A DNA stretch of 64,000 nt from positions 1 to 64,000 of the forward strand of contig DEMD01000008.1 in the NCBI GenBank assembly GCA_002354735.1, given 5' to 3'. Positions 46,906 to 57,569 of this stretch are shown in pieces. The position numbers and the translations under genes are program-made. Source of the DNA: Gammaproteobacteria bacterium UBA2679 (GTDB taxonomy: Bacteria; Pseudomonadota; Gammaproteobacteria; Pseudomonadales; Oleiphilaceae). The notes below the pieces were generated by a model. The model was not told the DNA's origin. It saw nothing but the letters and a program-made list of their open reading frames with translations, and ran no database searches. Every line of letters begins with the position of its first letter. Within the stretch, counting starts at the first letter, position 1.

Positions 46906-49026
46906 GTGAATCCAATTACAAAATCATTCCGCTATGGAAACGCTCAAGTCACATTCGAAACCGGTCGTGTCGCTCGTCAGGCTACAGCGGCTGTCATGGT
47001 CACGATTGATGATACGGTTGTGCTCTGTACTGTCGTTGCCCAAAAGGAAGCCGTGCCAGGCCGTGGATTTTTCCCTCTGTCGGTCCACTATCAGGAAAAG
47101 ACCTACGCCGTGGGCAAGATTCCCGGTGGTTACTTCAAGCGTGAAGGCCGACCAAGTGAGAAGGAGACGCTCACTTCGCGTCTGATCGACCGACCAGTTC
47201 GCCCGCTGTTCAAGAAGGGTTTTGATAACGAAGTTCAGATCCTCTGTACTGTTCTCTCAGCTGGCAAGACCCAGGATCCAGACATCGCAGCTATTCTCGG
47301 CACCGCAGCCGCTCTCGAAATTGCAGGTCTGCCTTTTGAGGGCCCACTGGCTGGTGCGCGTGTAGCGTATACCGACGAACTCGGCTACACGCTGAACCCA
47401 ACCTTCGAATACCTCGAAAAGTCACGTCTCGACATGGTCGTTGCGGGTACAGCCGATGCTGTGCTGATGGTTGAATCCGAAGCGAGTGAACTTTCCGAAG
47501 ACATCATGCTCGGCGCTGTACTCTACGCCCATGAAGAGATGCAGGTCGCTATCGAGGCCATCAAGGATTTTGCATCCAAGGTCGATATTCCGAAATTCGA
47601 GTGGACACCACCTTCAGTCAACGAAGAGCTCAAGGCGATTCTGGCCGACAAGTTCGGATCACGCGTCGCCGAGAGCTACACGATTCGTCAGAAGATGGAG
47701 CGGTACAAGGCGCTTGGCGATCTCAAGAAGGAAGCTGTGGAGCAGCTGAAGGCTGACGAGAATGGCAACGGTTTTGATGCGGAAGAGATCAAGAGCTACT
47801 TCAGCAAGCTCGAGAAAGCCACTGTTCGAAATCAGATTCTTGACAAGCAGCCGCGTATTGATGGTCGTGACACCACGACTGTGCGGCCGATTTCCGTTGA
47901 AGTAGGTGTACTGCCGAATGCCCACGGCTCAGCACTCTTCACCCGTGGTGAAACGCAGGCTCTTGTAGTGGCCACGTTGGGTAGCACGCGTGACGTCATG
48001 CGCATAGATGCCCTGGAAGGCGAGAAGAAAGAGAACTTCCTGTTCCATTACAACTTCCCTCCGTACTCGGTCGGTGAAGTTTCGAGGATCGGTGGCGTAG
48101 GCCGTCGGGAGATAGGTCACGGCCGTCTGGCTCGTCGTGGTATTCAGGCGATGATGCCGAACTATGACGATTTCCCATACGCCCTTCGCGTGGTATCAGA
48201 GATCACCGAGTCCAATGGCTCCAGCTCGATGGCCAGTGTGTGCGGTAGCTCGCTTGCCCTTATGGATGCCGGTGTGCCGCTGAAAGCACCTGTTGCTGGT
48301 ATCGCAATGGGTCTCATCAAGGAAGGTGATCGTTTTGCAGTACTGACCGATATCCTCGGCGACGAAGATCACCTCGGCGACATGGACTTCAAAGTGGCTG
48401 GTAGCAAAGGTGGTATCACTGCGCTGCAGATGGATATCAAGATTACCGGCATTACAGAAGAAATCATGGAGCAGGCGCTCAACCAGGCCAAGGATGCGAG
48501 ACTGCACATCCTGGGCGAGATGAACGCTGTTCTGGCGCTGTCACGTGAAGAACTGGCGGACAATGCACCGAAAATGAAAACCATCAAGATCGATGCCGAG
48601 AAAATCCGTGACATCATCGGTAAGGGCGGCGCAACTATCCGTTCTATCTGTGAAGAGTCTGGTGCATCCATCGACATCGAAGACGACGGTACCATCAAGA
48701 TATTCGCGGCGGACAAGGCGTCTTCCGACAAGGCCCTGTTCCGTATCAATGAAATTACTGCTGAAGCGGAAATCGGCCGTGTGTATCAAGGTCGCGTGGA
48801 GCGGATCGTGGACTTCGGTGCGTTCGTCAACTTCCTGCCTGGCAAGGACGGTCTGGTCCACATCTCGCAAATCTCCCAGGAGCGCGTCGAGAATGTGTCT
48901 GACTACATCAAGGAAGGCGACATGGTGCCTGTGAAGGTGCTGGACGTCGACAATCGAGGCCGCGTGAAGCTGTCCATGAAGGAAGTGACCGAAGAAGACA
49001 AGGCTGAGCTGCAGTCTGCAGAATAA
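46906..49026 (+). CDS. pnp: Polyribonucleotide nucleotidyltransferase (PNPase)
   Basis: A 706-residue phosphorolytic 3'-5' exoribonuclease and degradosome component. Two RNase PH-like domains are followed by a KH domain ([16 protein letters not shown]) and a C-terminal S1 domain ([20 protein letters not shown]). The start is GTG 46906 ([12 protein letters not shown]), with AAGGA 7 nt upstream; the 17 upstream in-frame residues are unconserved. A strong terminator follows. Confidence 0.97.
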   Translation: MNPITKSFRYGNAQVTFETGRVARQATAAVMVTIDDTVVLCTVVAQKEAVPGRGFFPLSVHYQEKTYAVGKIPGGYFKREGRPSEKETLTSRLIDRPVRPLFKKGFDNEVQILCTVLSAGKTQDPDIAAILGTAAALEIAGLPFEGPLAGARVAYTDELGYTLNPTFEYLEKSRLDMVVAGTADAVLMVESEASELSEDIMLGAVLYAHEEMQVAIEAIKDFASKVDIPKFEWTPPSVNEELKAILADKFGSRVAESYTIRQKMERYKALGDLKKEAVEQLKADENGNGFDAEEIKSYFSKLEKATVRNQILDKQPRIDGRDTTTVRPISVEVGVLPNAHGSALFTRGETQALVVATLGSTRDVMRIDALEGEKKENFLFHYNFPPYSVGEVSRIGGVGRREIGHGRLARRGIQAMMPNYDDFPYALRVVSEITESNGSSSMASVCGSSLALMDAGVPLKAPVAGIAMGLIKEGDRFAVLTDILGDEDHLGDMDFKVAGSKGGITALQMDIKITGITEEIMEQALNQAKDARLHILGEMNAVLALSREELADNAPKMKTIKIDAEKIRDIIGKGGATIRSICEESGASIDIEDDGTIKIFAADKASSDKALFRINEITAEAEIGRVYQGRVERIVDFGAFVNFLPGKDGLVHISQISQERVENVSDYIKEGDMVPVKVLDVDNRGRVKLSMKEVTEEDKAELQSAE

Positions 49027-49115
49027 GCCTTGGCAGTGCTGTCCGAAGACCTCGAAATCAGGCTTCGGACACTACGGTCACTAGTATCGCAGGCAGGGGA
49101 GAAGATCCCTGGCCT

Positions 49116-49155
49116 GAAAACAGAAACGGCGCCTCGGGGCGCCGTTTCTGTTTTT
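49116..49155. terminator. Bidirectional terminator between pnp and livF
   Basis: AACAGAAACGGCGCC pairs with GGCGCCGTTTCTGTT around a short loop, with A and T runs flanking. It serves both convergent genes. Confidence 0.95.
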
Positions 49156-49178
49156 AACTCGTAGCCAGTCTGGCTGAA

Positions 49179-49880
49179 TCAGCCGCCGAGGTAGGCGTTC
49201 TTCACTGCGTCATTGGCGAGAAGTGCGTCTCCGGTGTCGTCCAACACGATGCTACCATTTTCCAACACATAGCCACGGTCTGCGAGTTGCAGCGCCTGGT
49301 TGGCGTTCTGCTCAACCAGAAAGATGGTCATACCCTTGTCCCGCAGCGTTTCAATCGTCGAGAAAATCTGCTGAATGATAATAGGCGCAAGGCCGAGCGA
49401 TGGCTCGTCTAGGAGCAAAAGTCGAGGCTTGCTCATAAGAGCCCGCCCGATTGCCAACATTTGCTGCTCACCACCCGACATGGTTCCTGCACGCTGCTCC
49501 TTGCGCTCCGCCAGCCGCGGAAAGAGCTCGAACACTTCATCAAGGATACGGTGGAAACTGGCTTTGTCGGTAAAGAAGCCACCCATGTGCAGGTTCTCTA
49601 TTACAGTCATGCCTGAGAAGACTCGACGGCCCTCAGGTACCACAGCGATGCCCGAACGCATGATCTCAGCCGTAGGCAGTTCGTGAATTGGATTACCGTC
49701 GAACTCGATAGTGCCGCTACTTGCCCGCGGGTCTCCGCAGAGTGTCATCAGCAGGGTCGTCTTTCCGGCACCATTGGCACCGATCAGAGTGACGATTTCG
49801 TTCTGCTTCACTTCCAGCGTAATTCCGTGAAGCGCCTCAATCTTGCCGTAATGGGCATGAACCTCATTGAAACGTAGCAT
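49179..49880 (-). CDS. livF: Branched-chain amino acid ABC transporter ATP-binding protein LivF
   Basis: A 233-residue ABC ATPase with Walker A GANGAGKTTLL, signature MSGGEQQMLAIGRALM, Walker B LLLLDEPSLGLAP and the switch His replaced by the LivF-typical VEQNANQAL segment. It is the last gene of livJHMGF and powers leucine/isoleucine/valine uptake. Its start overlaps the livG stop by one base. Confidence 0.96.
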   Translation of the reverse strand: MLRFNEVHAHYGKIEALHGITLEVKQNEIVTLIGANGAGKTTLLMTLCGDPRASSGTIEFDGNPIHELPTAEIMRSGIAVVPEGRRVFSGMTVIENLHMGGFFTDKASFHRILDEVFELFPRLAERKEQRAGTMSGGEQQMLAIGRALMSKPRLLLLDEPSLGLAPIIIQQIFSTIETLRDKGMTIFLVEQNANQALQLADRGYVLENGSIVLDDTGDALLANDAVKNAYLGG

Positions 49881-50635
49881 CAGGCTTCTCCCAAATAGGC
49901 TTTGATGACTTCGGGATTGTTACGAATCTCTTCGGGTGTGCCAGTCGCCAGAGGCCGGCCCTGGTTGACCACATAGATTCGGTCCGATATGTCCATCACC
50001 AGTCCCATATCATGTTCGATCAGGAGGATTGCCACGTTGTAGTCCAGCTTCAGGCGCATGATCAGCTCGTTGAGGTCGCGCGTCTCTCGCGGGTTCAGGC
50101 CTGCAGCCGGCTCATCCAGCAGCAGCGCGTGAGGCTCGGTTACCATGCATCGTGCGATTTCCAGCCGGCGTTGCTGACCGTAAGAGAGATTGGCAGCTTC
50201 ACGGTTGGCTACCTGTATCAGGTCAAGCTTCTCGAGCCAGTAAGTGGCCCGCTCCATGGCGTCCTCTTCACGTTGACGGTAATTCTTGGTGGCGAACAGC
50301 CCGGCCAGCAGGCCTGTGTTGACGTGGCGATGCTGGGCGACGAGCAGGTTCTCGATCACGGTCATGCTGCCGAACAGACGCACGTGCTGGAAGGTCCGCA
50401 CCATGCCCAAGCGGGAAATCTTGAAGTCCGGCAAATTGTGGATAGGCGAGTTCCTGAAGCTGATTTCGCCGCCACTTGGCTTATAAAAGCCACTGATGCA
50501 ATTGAAAATGGTTGTCTTGCCAGCACCGTTTGGTCCTATGACAGACACAATCTCCTGTTCATTCAGGTCAAGGTTTACCTGGTCGACGGCAACAAGGCCG
50601 CCAAAGCGCATGGTCAGATCTCTGACTCTCAACAT
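49880..50635 (-). CDS. livG: Branched-chain amino acid ABC transporter ATP-binding protein LivG
   Basis: A 251-residue ABC ATPase with Walker A GPNGAGKTTIF, signature LSYGQQRRLEIARCM, Walker B LLLDEPAAGLNP and IEHDMGLVM. A C-terminal BCA-type extension ends VIKAYLGEA. ATG 50635 has AGGAAA directly upstream; the longer frame runs into livM. It pairs with LivF on the LivHM permease. Confidence 0.96.
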   Translation of the reverse strand: MLRVRDLTMRFGGLVAVDQVNLDLNEQEIVSVIGPNGAGKTTIFNCISGFYKPSGGEISFRNSPIHNLPDFKISRLGMVRTFQHVRLFGSMTVIENLLVAQHRHVNTGLLAGLFATKNYRQREEDAMERATYWLEKLDLIQVANREAANLSYGQQRRLEIARCMVTEPHALLLDEPAAGLNPRETRDLNELIMRLKLDYNVAILLIEHDMGLVMDISDRIYVVNQGRPLATGTPEEIRNNPEVIKAYLGEA

Positions 50636-50640
50636 ATTTC

Positions 50641-51948
50641 CTACGACTCCTGTGAGGTCTTGATCTGAATGTGTGAGCGCTTGACCGGCAGGAGCCCTTC
50701 GGGCCGCCATATCATCATCAGCACCATCATGGCGCCGAAGATCAGCATGCGGTATTCAGCGAACTCCCTGGCTAGCTCTGGTAGAACGATCATGACGACA
50801 GCGGCGCAAATGACCCCGATCTGAGAGCCCATTCCGCCAAGTACGACGATGGCCAGAATGATGGCCGATTCTATAAAGGTGAACGATTCAGGGCTGATGA
50901 ACCCCTGACGTGCAGCAAAGAAACAGCCGGCGAAGCCTGCGAAGCTGGCGCCTATAGTGAAGGCAGAAAGCTTGATCCCAGTCTTGTTCAAGCCGAGCGA
51001 ACGGCTGGCGATTTCATCTTCACGCAAGGCTTCCCAGGCGCGACCCACCGGCATTTTTGTCAGCCGGCGAATCACGAACAAGGTCAGTAGGACCAGCGCC
51101 AGTGCGATAAGGTAAAGAAACATGACCTTGGTTTCCGAGCTGTATTCAAGCCCGAAGAATTCATGAAAAGTCAGGTTGCCTTCTTCCTTGGCACGTCGGC
51201 CAAATTCCAGGGCTACCAGCGCTGGCTCCGGTTCAAGCTGTATCACAGGCAGGGTAGGCTTTGGGATGCCGCCGATACCGTTCGGACCGCCCGTGAGATC
51301 CGTATGAATATTGAGAAGTTCACGGATGATCTCACCGAAACCGAGCGTCACGATCGCGAGATAATCGCCCCGCAGGCGCAAAACTGGAAAGCCGAGTAAA
51401 AAACCGAAGAAAGCGGCTAACAGCCCGCCTATGGGCAAAGCCACCCAGAACGAGACACCCCAGTACTGTGACAACAGCGCATAGCTGTAGGCGCCTACCG
51501 CATAGAAGGCGACGTAACCGAGGTCTAGAAGGCCGGCAAGACCGACAACGATGTTGAGACCAAGCCCAAGCATGACATAGATCAGCACCAGCGTGGCCAG
51601 ATCGATGTTGCCGCGATCACTGATGAAGGGCCAGATCAACGCGAGACAAAGCAGCGCTGCCAATGCCACCTTCTCGAACTTCTGCTCGAAACCATCGTCA
51701 AAATTGAAGCGACCGTGGCTGGCGTGAACACCAAGGACGCGTTGTCGGACGGCGGTGATAGCCGGTCTGAAGAGCTGAAAGAAGAACACGGCAGCGACGC
51801 CTAGACCAATCAGGATCCAGGTCTCGGTATCGGCACCATTCACACTCAGGGTAACACCTTCCCGCTCCAGCTTGAGGCCGAGCAAGGGGAAAGTCAGGAT
51901 GAACATAATGACAGCAGCTAAAGCTGCGTTGGGTAAGGTTGAGCGCAT
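50641..51948 (-). CDS. livM: Branched-chain amino acid ABC transporter permease LivM
   Basis: A 435-residue permease. The N-terminal ~110 residues form the DUF3382-type extension with two helices. The core permease has [30 protein letters not shown] helices and the ATPase-contact EAA-like loop around [13 protein letters not shown]. It forms the membrane channel with LivH. It is spaced 5 bp from livG and 11 bp from livH. Confidence 0.95.
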   Translation of the reverse strand: MRSTLPNAALAAVIMFILTFPLLGLKLEREGVTLSVNGADTETWILIGLGVAAVFFFQLFRPAITAVRQRVLGVHASHGRFNFDDGFEQKFEKVALAALLCLALIWPFISDRGNIDLATLVLIYVMLGLGLNIVVGLAGLLDLGYVAFYAVGAYSYALLSQYWGVSFWVALPIGGLLAAFFGFLLGFPVLRLRGDYLAIVTLGFGEIIRELLNIHTDLTGGPNGIGGIPKPTLPVIQLEPEPALVALEFGRRAKEEGNLTFHEFFGLEYSSETKVMFLYLIALALVLLTLFVIRRLTKMPVGRAWEALREDEIASRSLGLNKTGIKLSAFTIGASFAGFAGCFFAARQGFISPESFTFIESAIILAIVVLGGMGSQIGVICAAVVMIVLPELAREFAEYRMLIFGAMMVLMMIWRPEGLLPVKRSHIQIKTSQES

Positions 51949-51959
51949 GCTGGCGTATC

Positions 51960-52883
51960 CTAGATTTTTTCGACTTCAGGCTTTCCGAGTATCCCCGTCG
52001 GCCGGAACAGCAGTATGAGAACCAGCAGCGCAAAAGCGACCACGTTGCGATATTCAGAGCTGATATAAGCGGCGGTCATGCTCTCGGCAACGCCAAGAAT
52101 GAGACCTCCCAGTACAGCACCAGGTATGCTGCCAATGCCGCCGAGTACGGCCGCGGTGAAGGCTTTCAGCCCGGCAATAAAGCCGATGAAGGGATTGGCT
52201 ACGCCATAATGCATGCCGAGAAGCAGGCCAGCGACTGCCGCAAGGGCTGCGCCGATGATAAAGGTGATGGCTATGATCTTGTTAGTGTCGATACCGAGCA
52301 GACTCGCCATCTTCATGTCTGCTGACACGGCACGACAGGCTCGTCCGGTACGAGATCTGGAAATGAACCAGGATAGCAACGCCATGCTGATCAGCGTGAC
52401 CACCAGGATGATCATCTGCATGTATGAGAGCGTGGCCTGGAAGGCGTCGTCATCACCCATGGTGATGCCGCCCGATACCATCTGCGGCAGCGCGACGTCC
52501 CGTGAGCTCTGACCCAGTAACACATAGTTCTGCAGGAAGATGCTCATGCCGATAGCGGAGATCAATGGAATCAGTCTGTTCCCGCCTCGCAGAGGACGGT
52601 AGGCCACACGTTCAAGTGCGTAGCCGAAAGTGCTCGAAATGAGCACCGTGGTCAGGAGCGCTATCAGGAAGACCACCGGCAGATATTCGATGCCAAGCAT
52701 GGCCAGACAGGTGATGGCTATGAAGGCCACATACGTCGAGATCATGTAGATTTCGCCGTGGGCGAAATTGATCATTCCGATAATGCCATAGACCATTGTG
52801 TAGCCGATGGCGATGAGCGCATAGGCGCTGCCGAGGGTAATGCCGTTTATGAATTGTTGTAGGAAATAGTAGAAATCGCCCAT
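51960..52883 (-). CDS. livH: Branched-chain amino acid ABC transporter permease LivH
   Basis: A 307-residue hydrophobic permease with about eight helices, opening with [21 protein letters not shown] and containing NFAHGEIYM and the cytoplasmic loop [18 protein letters not shown] that contacts the ATPases. A hairpin separates it from livJ, so the binding protein is probably made in excess. Confidence 0.95.
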   Translation of the reverse strand: MGDFYYFLQQFINGITLGSAYALIAIGYTMVYGIIGMINFAHGEIYMISTYVAFIAITCLAMLGIEYLPVVFLIALLTTVLISSTFGYALERVAYRPLRGGNRLIPLISAIGMSIFLQNYVLLGQSSRDVALPQMVSGGITMGDDDAFQATLSYMQMIILVVTLISMALLSWFISRSRTGRACRAVSADMKMASLLGIDTNKIIAITFIIGAALAAVAGLLLGMHYGVANPFIGFIAGLKAFTAAVLGGIGSIPGAVLGGLILGVAESMTAAYISSEYRNVVAFALLVLILLFRPTGILGKPEVEKI

Positions 52884-52909
52884 GTGTAATGCTCTTCTCT
52901 GATCATGCG

Positions 52910-52936
52910 AAAAGCCCAGCTTGTGGCTGGGCTTTT
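52910..52936 (-). terminator. Terminator/processing hairpin between livJ and livH
   Basis: AAAAGCCCAGC pairs with GCTGGGCTTTT around a 5-nt loop, ending in TTTTC on the minus strand. It probably gives partial termination after livJ. Confidence 0.75.
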
Positions 52937-53013
52937 CAGTCTACATTCACTGTCGCCGCCAACAAGGCTGTAGCCATGGCAGCGGCGCCCGCAAAACGGT
53001 GGCTATCCTACCA

Positions 53014-54129
53014 CTATTCTGCAGCAGTTTTGGTACCATCCTTGTGCCAATTGTAAACTTCGAACTTGAAGTTCGCGATGTCGCCTTTCTCATTAAAGGC
53101 AATCTCGCCCATGGGCGTCTGGAAGCTGTTGTTGTGAATGTATTTGGCGACCTTGGATGTGTCAGTGCTGTCTGCACCTTCTATAGCATCGGCAATGACC
53201 TTCACCGCAGCGTAAGATGTGAGGACGAAGGCGCCGCTCGCATCTTCCTTCTTGGCTTCGAATGCCTTGACCAGATCCTTGTTTTCTTCGCGCTTGTCGA
53301 AAGCTGGTGGCAGGGTCACCAGAAGTCCTTCGGAGGCGTCACCAGCAATGGTGCTGATATCCTTGTTACCTACGCCTTCAGGTCCCATGTACTGGGCTTT
53401 GAAATTCTTCTCGGCAGACTGGCGCAGTAGCAGGCCAAGTTCCGGGTGATAGCCGCCGTAGTAAACGAAGTCCACTTTCTCTTTCTGCATCTTGGAGATC
53501 AGCGAAGAGAAGTCCTTGTCACCCTTGTTGATACCTTCAAACATCACGACCTGGACGCCTTTCTCTTTGAGGCTGTCACGGACCGAAGTGGCAATACCTT
53601 CGCCATACTGCTGCTTGTCGTGAATGACGGCGACAGCCTTTGGCTTGACCTTGTCTGCGATATAAGTAGCGGCGGTAGGGCCCTGATCACTGTCCAGGCC
53701 GATGGTACGGAAAATCATGGTATAGCCGCGGTCACTGATCTCAGGGCTTGTCGAGGCCGGGGTGATCATGACGATGCCTTCGTCTTCATAAATAGTCGAA
53801 GCAGGCTGGGTCGCACCGGAGCAGAGGTGGCCGACCACGAATTTGTAACCTTCGTTGACAATCTTGTTGGCTACGAGGTTGGCCTGCTTTGGCTCGCAAG
53901 CGTCATCGAAAATTTCTGCCTTCAGCATTTTGCCATCGACACCGCCGGCTTTGTTGATCTGCTCAACCGCCATCTTGGCACCCATGAACTGCATGTCACC
54001 GTATTGAGCGACATCGCCAGTTGCAGGGCCGGCAATGGCAATCTTGATGTCTTCCGCGATTGCTGTCATTGCAGTCATGGAGCAGGCCGCAAATGTGGCA
54101 ACCGTGGTCAGTCTTATAATTTTTTTCAT
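53014..54129 (-). CDS. livJ: Branched-chain amino acid-binding protein LivJ/LivK type
   Basis: A 371-residue periplasmic protein with a signal peptide (MKKIIRLTT then a hydrophobic stretch ending TAIAED). The mature type I fold has KIAIAGPATGDVAQYG, a disulphide-type Cys pair (DDACEPKQAN, HLCSGATQP) and TPASTSPEI binding-site segment typical of leucine/isoleucine/valine-binding proteins. The start is ATG 54129, preceded by AGGAAAAGTGGGA; the longer frame adds an implausible leader. It captures substrate for LivHMGF. Confidence 0.95.
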   Translation of the reverse strand: MKKIIRLTTVATFAACSMTAMTAIAEDIKIAIAGPATGDVAQYGDMQFMGAKMAVEQINKAGGVDGKMLKAEIFDDACEPKQANLVANKIVNEGYKFVVGHLCSGATQPASTIYEDEGIVMITPASTSPEISDRGYTMIFRTIGLDSDQGPTAATYIADKVKPKAVAVIHDKQQYGEGIATSVRDSLKEKGVQVVMFEGINKGDKDFSSLISKMQKEKVDFVYYGGYHPELGLLLRQSAEKNFKAQYMGPEGVGNKDISTIAGDASEGLLVTLPPAFDKREENKDLVKAFEAKKEDASGAFVLTSYAAVKVIADAIEGADSTDTSKVAKYIHNNSFQTPMGEIAFNEKGDIANFKFEVYNWHKDGTKTAAE

Positions 54130-54309
54130 GTCCCACTTTTCCTGTTTCAGTATGAGAGGCTCATGCGGCGATCGATTCGGCCAGCATTGCAGCGATACTA
54201 CTGGCAATTGTTCGCGGAGAAAAGTGGCAGCGTCAGGGTGACGCGGCGGTGCACTGGCCTATACTTGATCGTTGGACGTATTTTCCAGACATCTACTCGC
54301 GGAGGAATC

Positions 54310-54372
54310 GTGACGGCAAGAATCGGGCATCACCGTGGCGAACACATTTTGTCCGCCATGCGAACTCTATGA
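54310..54372 (+). CDS. Possible 20-residue leader peptide coupled to the PilZ gene
   Basis: GTG at 54310 is preceded by GGAGGA (54301-54306), the best ribosome site in the region. It opens a 20-codon frame ending CTATGA, where the TGA overlaps the PilZ gene ATG. The PilZ ATG lacks its own ribosome site, so coupled translation is plausible. The peptide (MTARIGHHRGEHILSAMRTL) matches nothing I recognise. Confidence 0.35.
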   Translation: MTARIGHHRGEHILSAMRTL

Positions 54373-54701
54373 GCAGCGAAGAAGGTCGACGTAGTCCCCG
54401 CCGGGCAGCTGGCTGGCGCTGTATTGCGCAAGCGCCTGATAAATCTATGAGCCTTTGCAAAGTTGAGAACGCTTCAGCACAGGGTTTCCTACTCGATACC
54501 GAGATTCAGTACCCACTAAATACCAGGCTTATGTTGCGTATAGAGGTCCGTCATGGCGGCAAGACCTGGGAGTTTCTCTGCATCGTTGTCGTTCGCCATA
54601 GCGTTATTCGAAGCGCAAGCTACATGGCCGGGACGGAGATCGAAAAAATCTCCGAGAAAGACGAAAAATTCCTTCACGATTACTCATTCAGCATCGTCTG
54701 A
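54369..54701 (+). CDS. PilZ-domain protein, probable c-di-GMP receptor
   Basis: A 110-residue single-domain protein. It carries RRSPR (R7-x3-R11) and NASAQG (34-39), the two c-di-GMP-binding motifs RxxxR and (D/N)xSxxG, in a small beta-barrel. It probably changes partner activity when c-di-GMP rises; the partner is unknown. ATG 54369 is favoured by size and by overlap with the possible leader; GTG 54249 in the same frame would add 40 residues of unlikely sequence. It diverges from livJ. Confidence 0.7.
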   Translation: MSSEEGRRSPRRAAGWRCIAQAPDKSMSLCKVENASAQGFLLDTEIQYPLNTRLMLRIEVRHGGKTWEFLCIVVVRHSVIRSASYMAGTEIEKISEKDEKFLHDYSFSIV

Positions 54702-54717
54702 AGTCCCTCAGTAACCG

Positions 54718-54748
54718 CAGGCGCTCGATATCCTGCGCCTGTTTCTGC
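54718..54748 (+). terminator. Terminator after the PilZ gene
   Basis: CAGGCGC pairs with GCGCCTG around a 10-nt loop, followed by TTTCTGCGTTT. The rest of the gap to aceE holds an AGGAG ribosome site but no promoter I would commit to. Confidence 0.55.
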
Positions 54749-54899
54749 GTTTATTCTTATCCAGCCCTTTATTTCCCTGCTCGATTGTTCATATAGTTGG
54801 GCACGCCGAAAGTATGACGCAAGGCTGTGAGCCGCTCGTTTTCGTAGTTGCTATCTAGTGGTTCCTCATTAAATCGATAATAAAATTCAGGAGCGTTCG

Positions 54900-57554
54900 A
54901 TGCACGACGATGCAGATCCGATTGAAACCCGTGAATGGCTGGATTCGCTAGAATCGGTTCTCGAGAACGAGGGAATAGAGCGGACCCGTTACCTGCTCAC
55001 CCGACTTGCCGAACGCGCCACACGCGATGGTACCCAGCTACCGTACTCCATCGTGACGCCCTTCCGAAATACGATACCGGTCACCCAGGAAGCCAGGATG
55101 CCCGGCGATCTCTTCATGGAGCGGCGGATACGCTCGCTTGTGAGGTGGAATGCCCTGGTGATGGTGTTGCGGGCTAACAAGCGTCCGGGTGATCTCGGAG
55201 GGCATGTCTCGACCTTCACGTCCATTGCCACTCTTTACGACGTCGGATTCAACTATTTCTTTCACGGCGGTGACGACAAGCGCGAGGCTGACCTTATTTA
55301 CTGGCAAGGTCATTCATCGCCTGGTATCTATGCGCGTTCCTATCTCGAAGGCCGCATCACCGAAGAACAAATGGATCGCTTCAGAAGCGACGTTGATGGC
55401 GGCGGGTTGACATCCTATCCGCATCCCTGGCTTATGCCCGAATACTGGCAGTTTCCGACTGTGTCGATGGGCCTTGGTCCGATTCAGGCGATCTACCAGG
55501 CGCATGTCATGAAATACCTTCACAGCCGCGAACTGAGCGATCATTCCGAGCGCAAGGTCTGGTGTTATGTCGGCGATGGCGAGTGTGATGAGCCTGAGAC
55601 GCTTGGCGCCATTGGCCTTGCGGGGCGTGAGAAACTCGATAATCTCATCTTCGTGATCAATTGCAACCTGCAGCGGCTGGATGGCCCAGTACGGGGCAAT
55701 GGGAAGATCATCCAGGAGCTTGAAGGAGTATTCAGGGGCGCCGGCTGGAACGTGTTGAAAGTCGTCTGGGGGCGACACTGGGATCCCTTGTTCGAAAAGG
55801 ACGATAATGGACTGATGCAGAAAGCCATGGATCTCTCCGTCGATGGTGAAATGCAGAACTATAAGTCCAATGGCGGCGCCTATACCCGCAAGCACTTCTT
55901 TGGCAAGTATCCTGAGCTGCTAAAGATGGTAGAAGACCTCACCGATGAAGATATCTATCGGCTCAATCGGGGCGGCCATGATCCCTACAAAGTTTACGCG
56001 GCTTACCATGCGGCGACCCACCACAAAGGCCAGCCGACTGTCATACTGGCGCACACAGTCAAAGGTTACGGCTTTGGTGAGCAGGGCGAGTCCCAGAACA
56101 CGACCCATCAGCTGAAGAAGCTGGACATCGAGACGGTGAAGAAATTCCGCGACCGCTTTGGTGTGCCCATTCCTGACGACGAAATCGAGGCGCTGCCGTA
56201 CTACAGGCCTTCGCCGGATTCGCCGGAAGCGGTCTACATGAAAAAGCGCCGTGAGAAGCTCGGGGGATATCTGCCGAAGCGTCGTGCCGATACACAGAAA
56301 CTGCCAATCCCTGGTCTCGATGCTTTCAAAGCCGTGACTGGTGGGAGCGATGGTCGTGAAATTTCATCGACCATGGCATTCGTAAGGGTGCTTAACACGC
56401 TCGTCAAGGACAAGCAGATTGGTAAGCGCATCGTGCCCATCGTGCCAGATGAAGCGCGGACCTTCGGTATGGAGGGCATGTTCAGGCAGCTGGGCATCTA
56501 CACCTCAGAGGGCCAGAAGTACACGCCAAATGACAGCGGCCAGATGATGTTCTACCGCGAGGACAAGCAGGGTCAGATTCTCGAAGAAGGGATCAACGAA
56601 GCTGGTGCCATGGCCGCCTGGATGGCTGCGGCGACTTCATACAGCAACAATGACTATCCGCTGATCCCTTTCTACATCTACTACTCAATGTTCGGTTTCC
56701 AGCGGGTAGGCGATTTGGCTTGGGCAGCCGGCGATATGCGTTGCCGCGGTTTTCTGCTCGGCGGCACTGCAGGCAGAACAACTCTCAATGGTGAAGGTCT
56801 GCAGCACCAGGACGGACATAGTCATGTGCTCTCCGCCACGATCCCGAACTGTATTTCCTACGATCCGGTATTCGGCTACGAAGTCGCCGTCATCATTCGC
56901 GAGGGCATGCGGCGCATGTATGCCGAAAACGAGAGCGTGTATTTCTATATCACTCTGATGAATGAGAATTACGAGCATCCGGCGATGCCAGAGGGTGTCG
57001 AGTCCGGAATCGTCAAGGGAATGTATCTCTTCGAAGAAGGGAGTCGCAACGGCAAGGCCAGGGTGCAATTACTCGGTAGTGGAACGATATTTAACGAGGT
57101 GCGCAAAGCGGCCACGCTCTTGAATGACAAGTACGATATCGATTCGGATATCTGGTGCTGTACCAGCTTCACCGAGCTGGCGCGAGACGGCCACCACGTG
57201 CGGCGGTGGAACATGCTGCATCCGACAGAAAACAAGCGTGAAAGCTATGTGGCGCAATGCCTGAAGTCCAAGAAGGGGCCGGTCATCGCCGCCACGGATT
57301 ACATGCGTTTGTTTGCCGATCAGATTCGCCAGTTCGTGCCCCATCACATCTACCAGGTGCTGGGCACGGATGGCTTCGGTAGAAGTGATACCCGCGAGCA
57401 GCTTCGATCGCACTTCGAGGTCGACCATCGTTACATCGCGGTCGCTGCGCTCGATGCGCTGGTCCAGGACGGCGTGCTCACATCAGATGTCGTGGCCCAG
57501 GCCATCGAAGATCTGGGCATCGACCCTGACAAACAGAATCCAGCCGTAGCCTGA
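54900..57554 (+). CDS. aceE: Pyruvate dehydrogenase E1 component (homodimeric)
   Basis: An 884-residue thiamine-diphosphate enzyme, close to E. coli AceE (887). It decarboxylates pyruvate and acetylates the E2 lipoyl group. The ThDP/Mg site shows VGDGECDEPET followed by NLIFVINCNLQRLDGPV. The opening DPIETREWLDSLESVL is the E2-binding N-terminus. AGGAG precedes the ATG. aceF follows after 15 bp; lpd is not in the window. Confidence 0.98.
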   Translation: MHDDADPIETREWLDSLESVLENEGIERTRYLLTRLAERATRDGTQLPYSIVTPFRNTIPVTQEARMPGDLFMERRIRSLVRWNALVMVLRANKRPGDLGGHVSTFTSIATLYDVGFNYFFHGGDDKREADLIYWQGHSSPGIYARSYLEGRITEEQMDRFRSDVDGGGLTSYPHPWLMPEYWQFPTVSMGLGPIQAIYQAHVMKYLHSRELSDHSERKVWCYVGDGECDEPETLGAIGLAGREKLDNLIFVINCNLQRLDGPVRGNGKIIQELEGVFRGAGWNVLKVVWGRHWDPLFEKDDNGLMQKAMDLSVDGEMQNYKSNGGAYTRKHFFGKYPELLKMVEDLTDEDIYRLNRGGHDPYKVYAAYHAATHHKGQPTVILAHTVKGYGFGEQGESQNTTHQLKKLDIETVKKFRDRFGVPIPDDEIEALPYYRPSPDSPEAVYMKKRREKLGGYLPKRRADTQKLPIPGLDAFKAVTGGSDGREISSTMAFVRVLNTLVKDKQIGKRIVPIVPDEARTFGMEGMFRQLGIYTSEGQKYTPNDSGQMMFYREDKQGQILEEGINEAGAMAAWMAAATSYSNNDYPLIPFYIYYSMFGFQRVGDLAWAAGDMRCRGFLLGGTAGRTTLNGEGLQHQDGHSHVLSATIPNCISYDPVFGYEVAVIIREGMRRMYAENESVYFYITLMNENYEHPAMPEGVESGIVKGMYLFEEGSRNGKARVQLLGSGTIFNEVRKAATLLNDKYDIDSDIWCCTSFTELARDGHHVRRWNMLHPTENKRESYVAQCLKSKKGPVIAATDYMRLFADQIRQFVPHHIYQVLGTDGFGRSDTREQLRSHFEVDHRYIAVAALDALVQDGVLTSDVVAQAIEDLGIDPDKQNPAVA

Positions 57555-57569
57555 TCGGGGAGAGCAGAG

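Noticed and set aside
53446..54372. 308-codon plus-strand frame ending at the PilZ start
   Set aside because: Most of it is antisense to livJ. Only the last 20 codons, with their own ribosome site, were kept as a possible leader.
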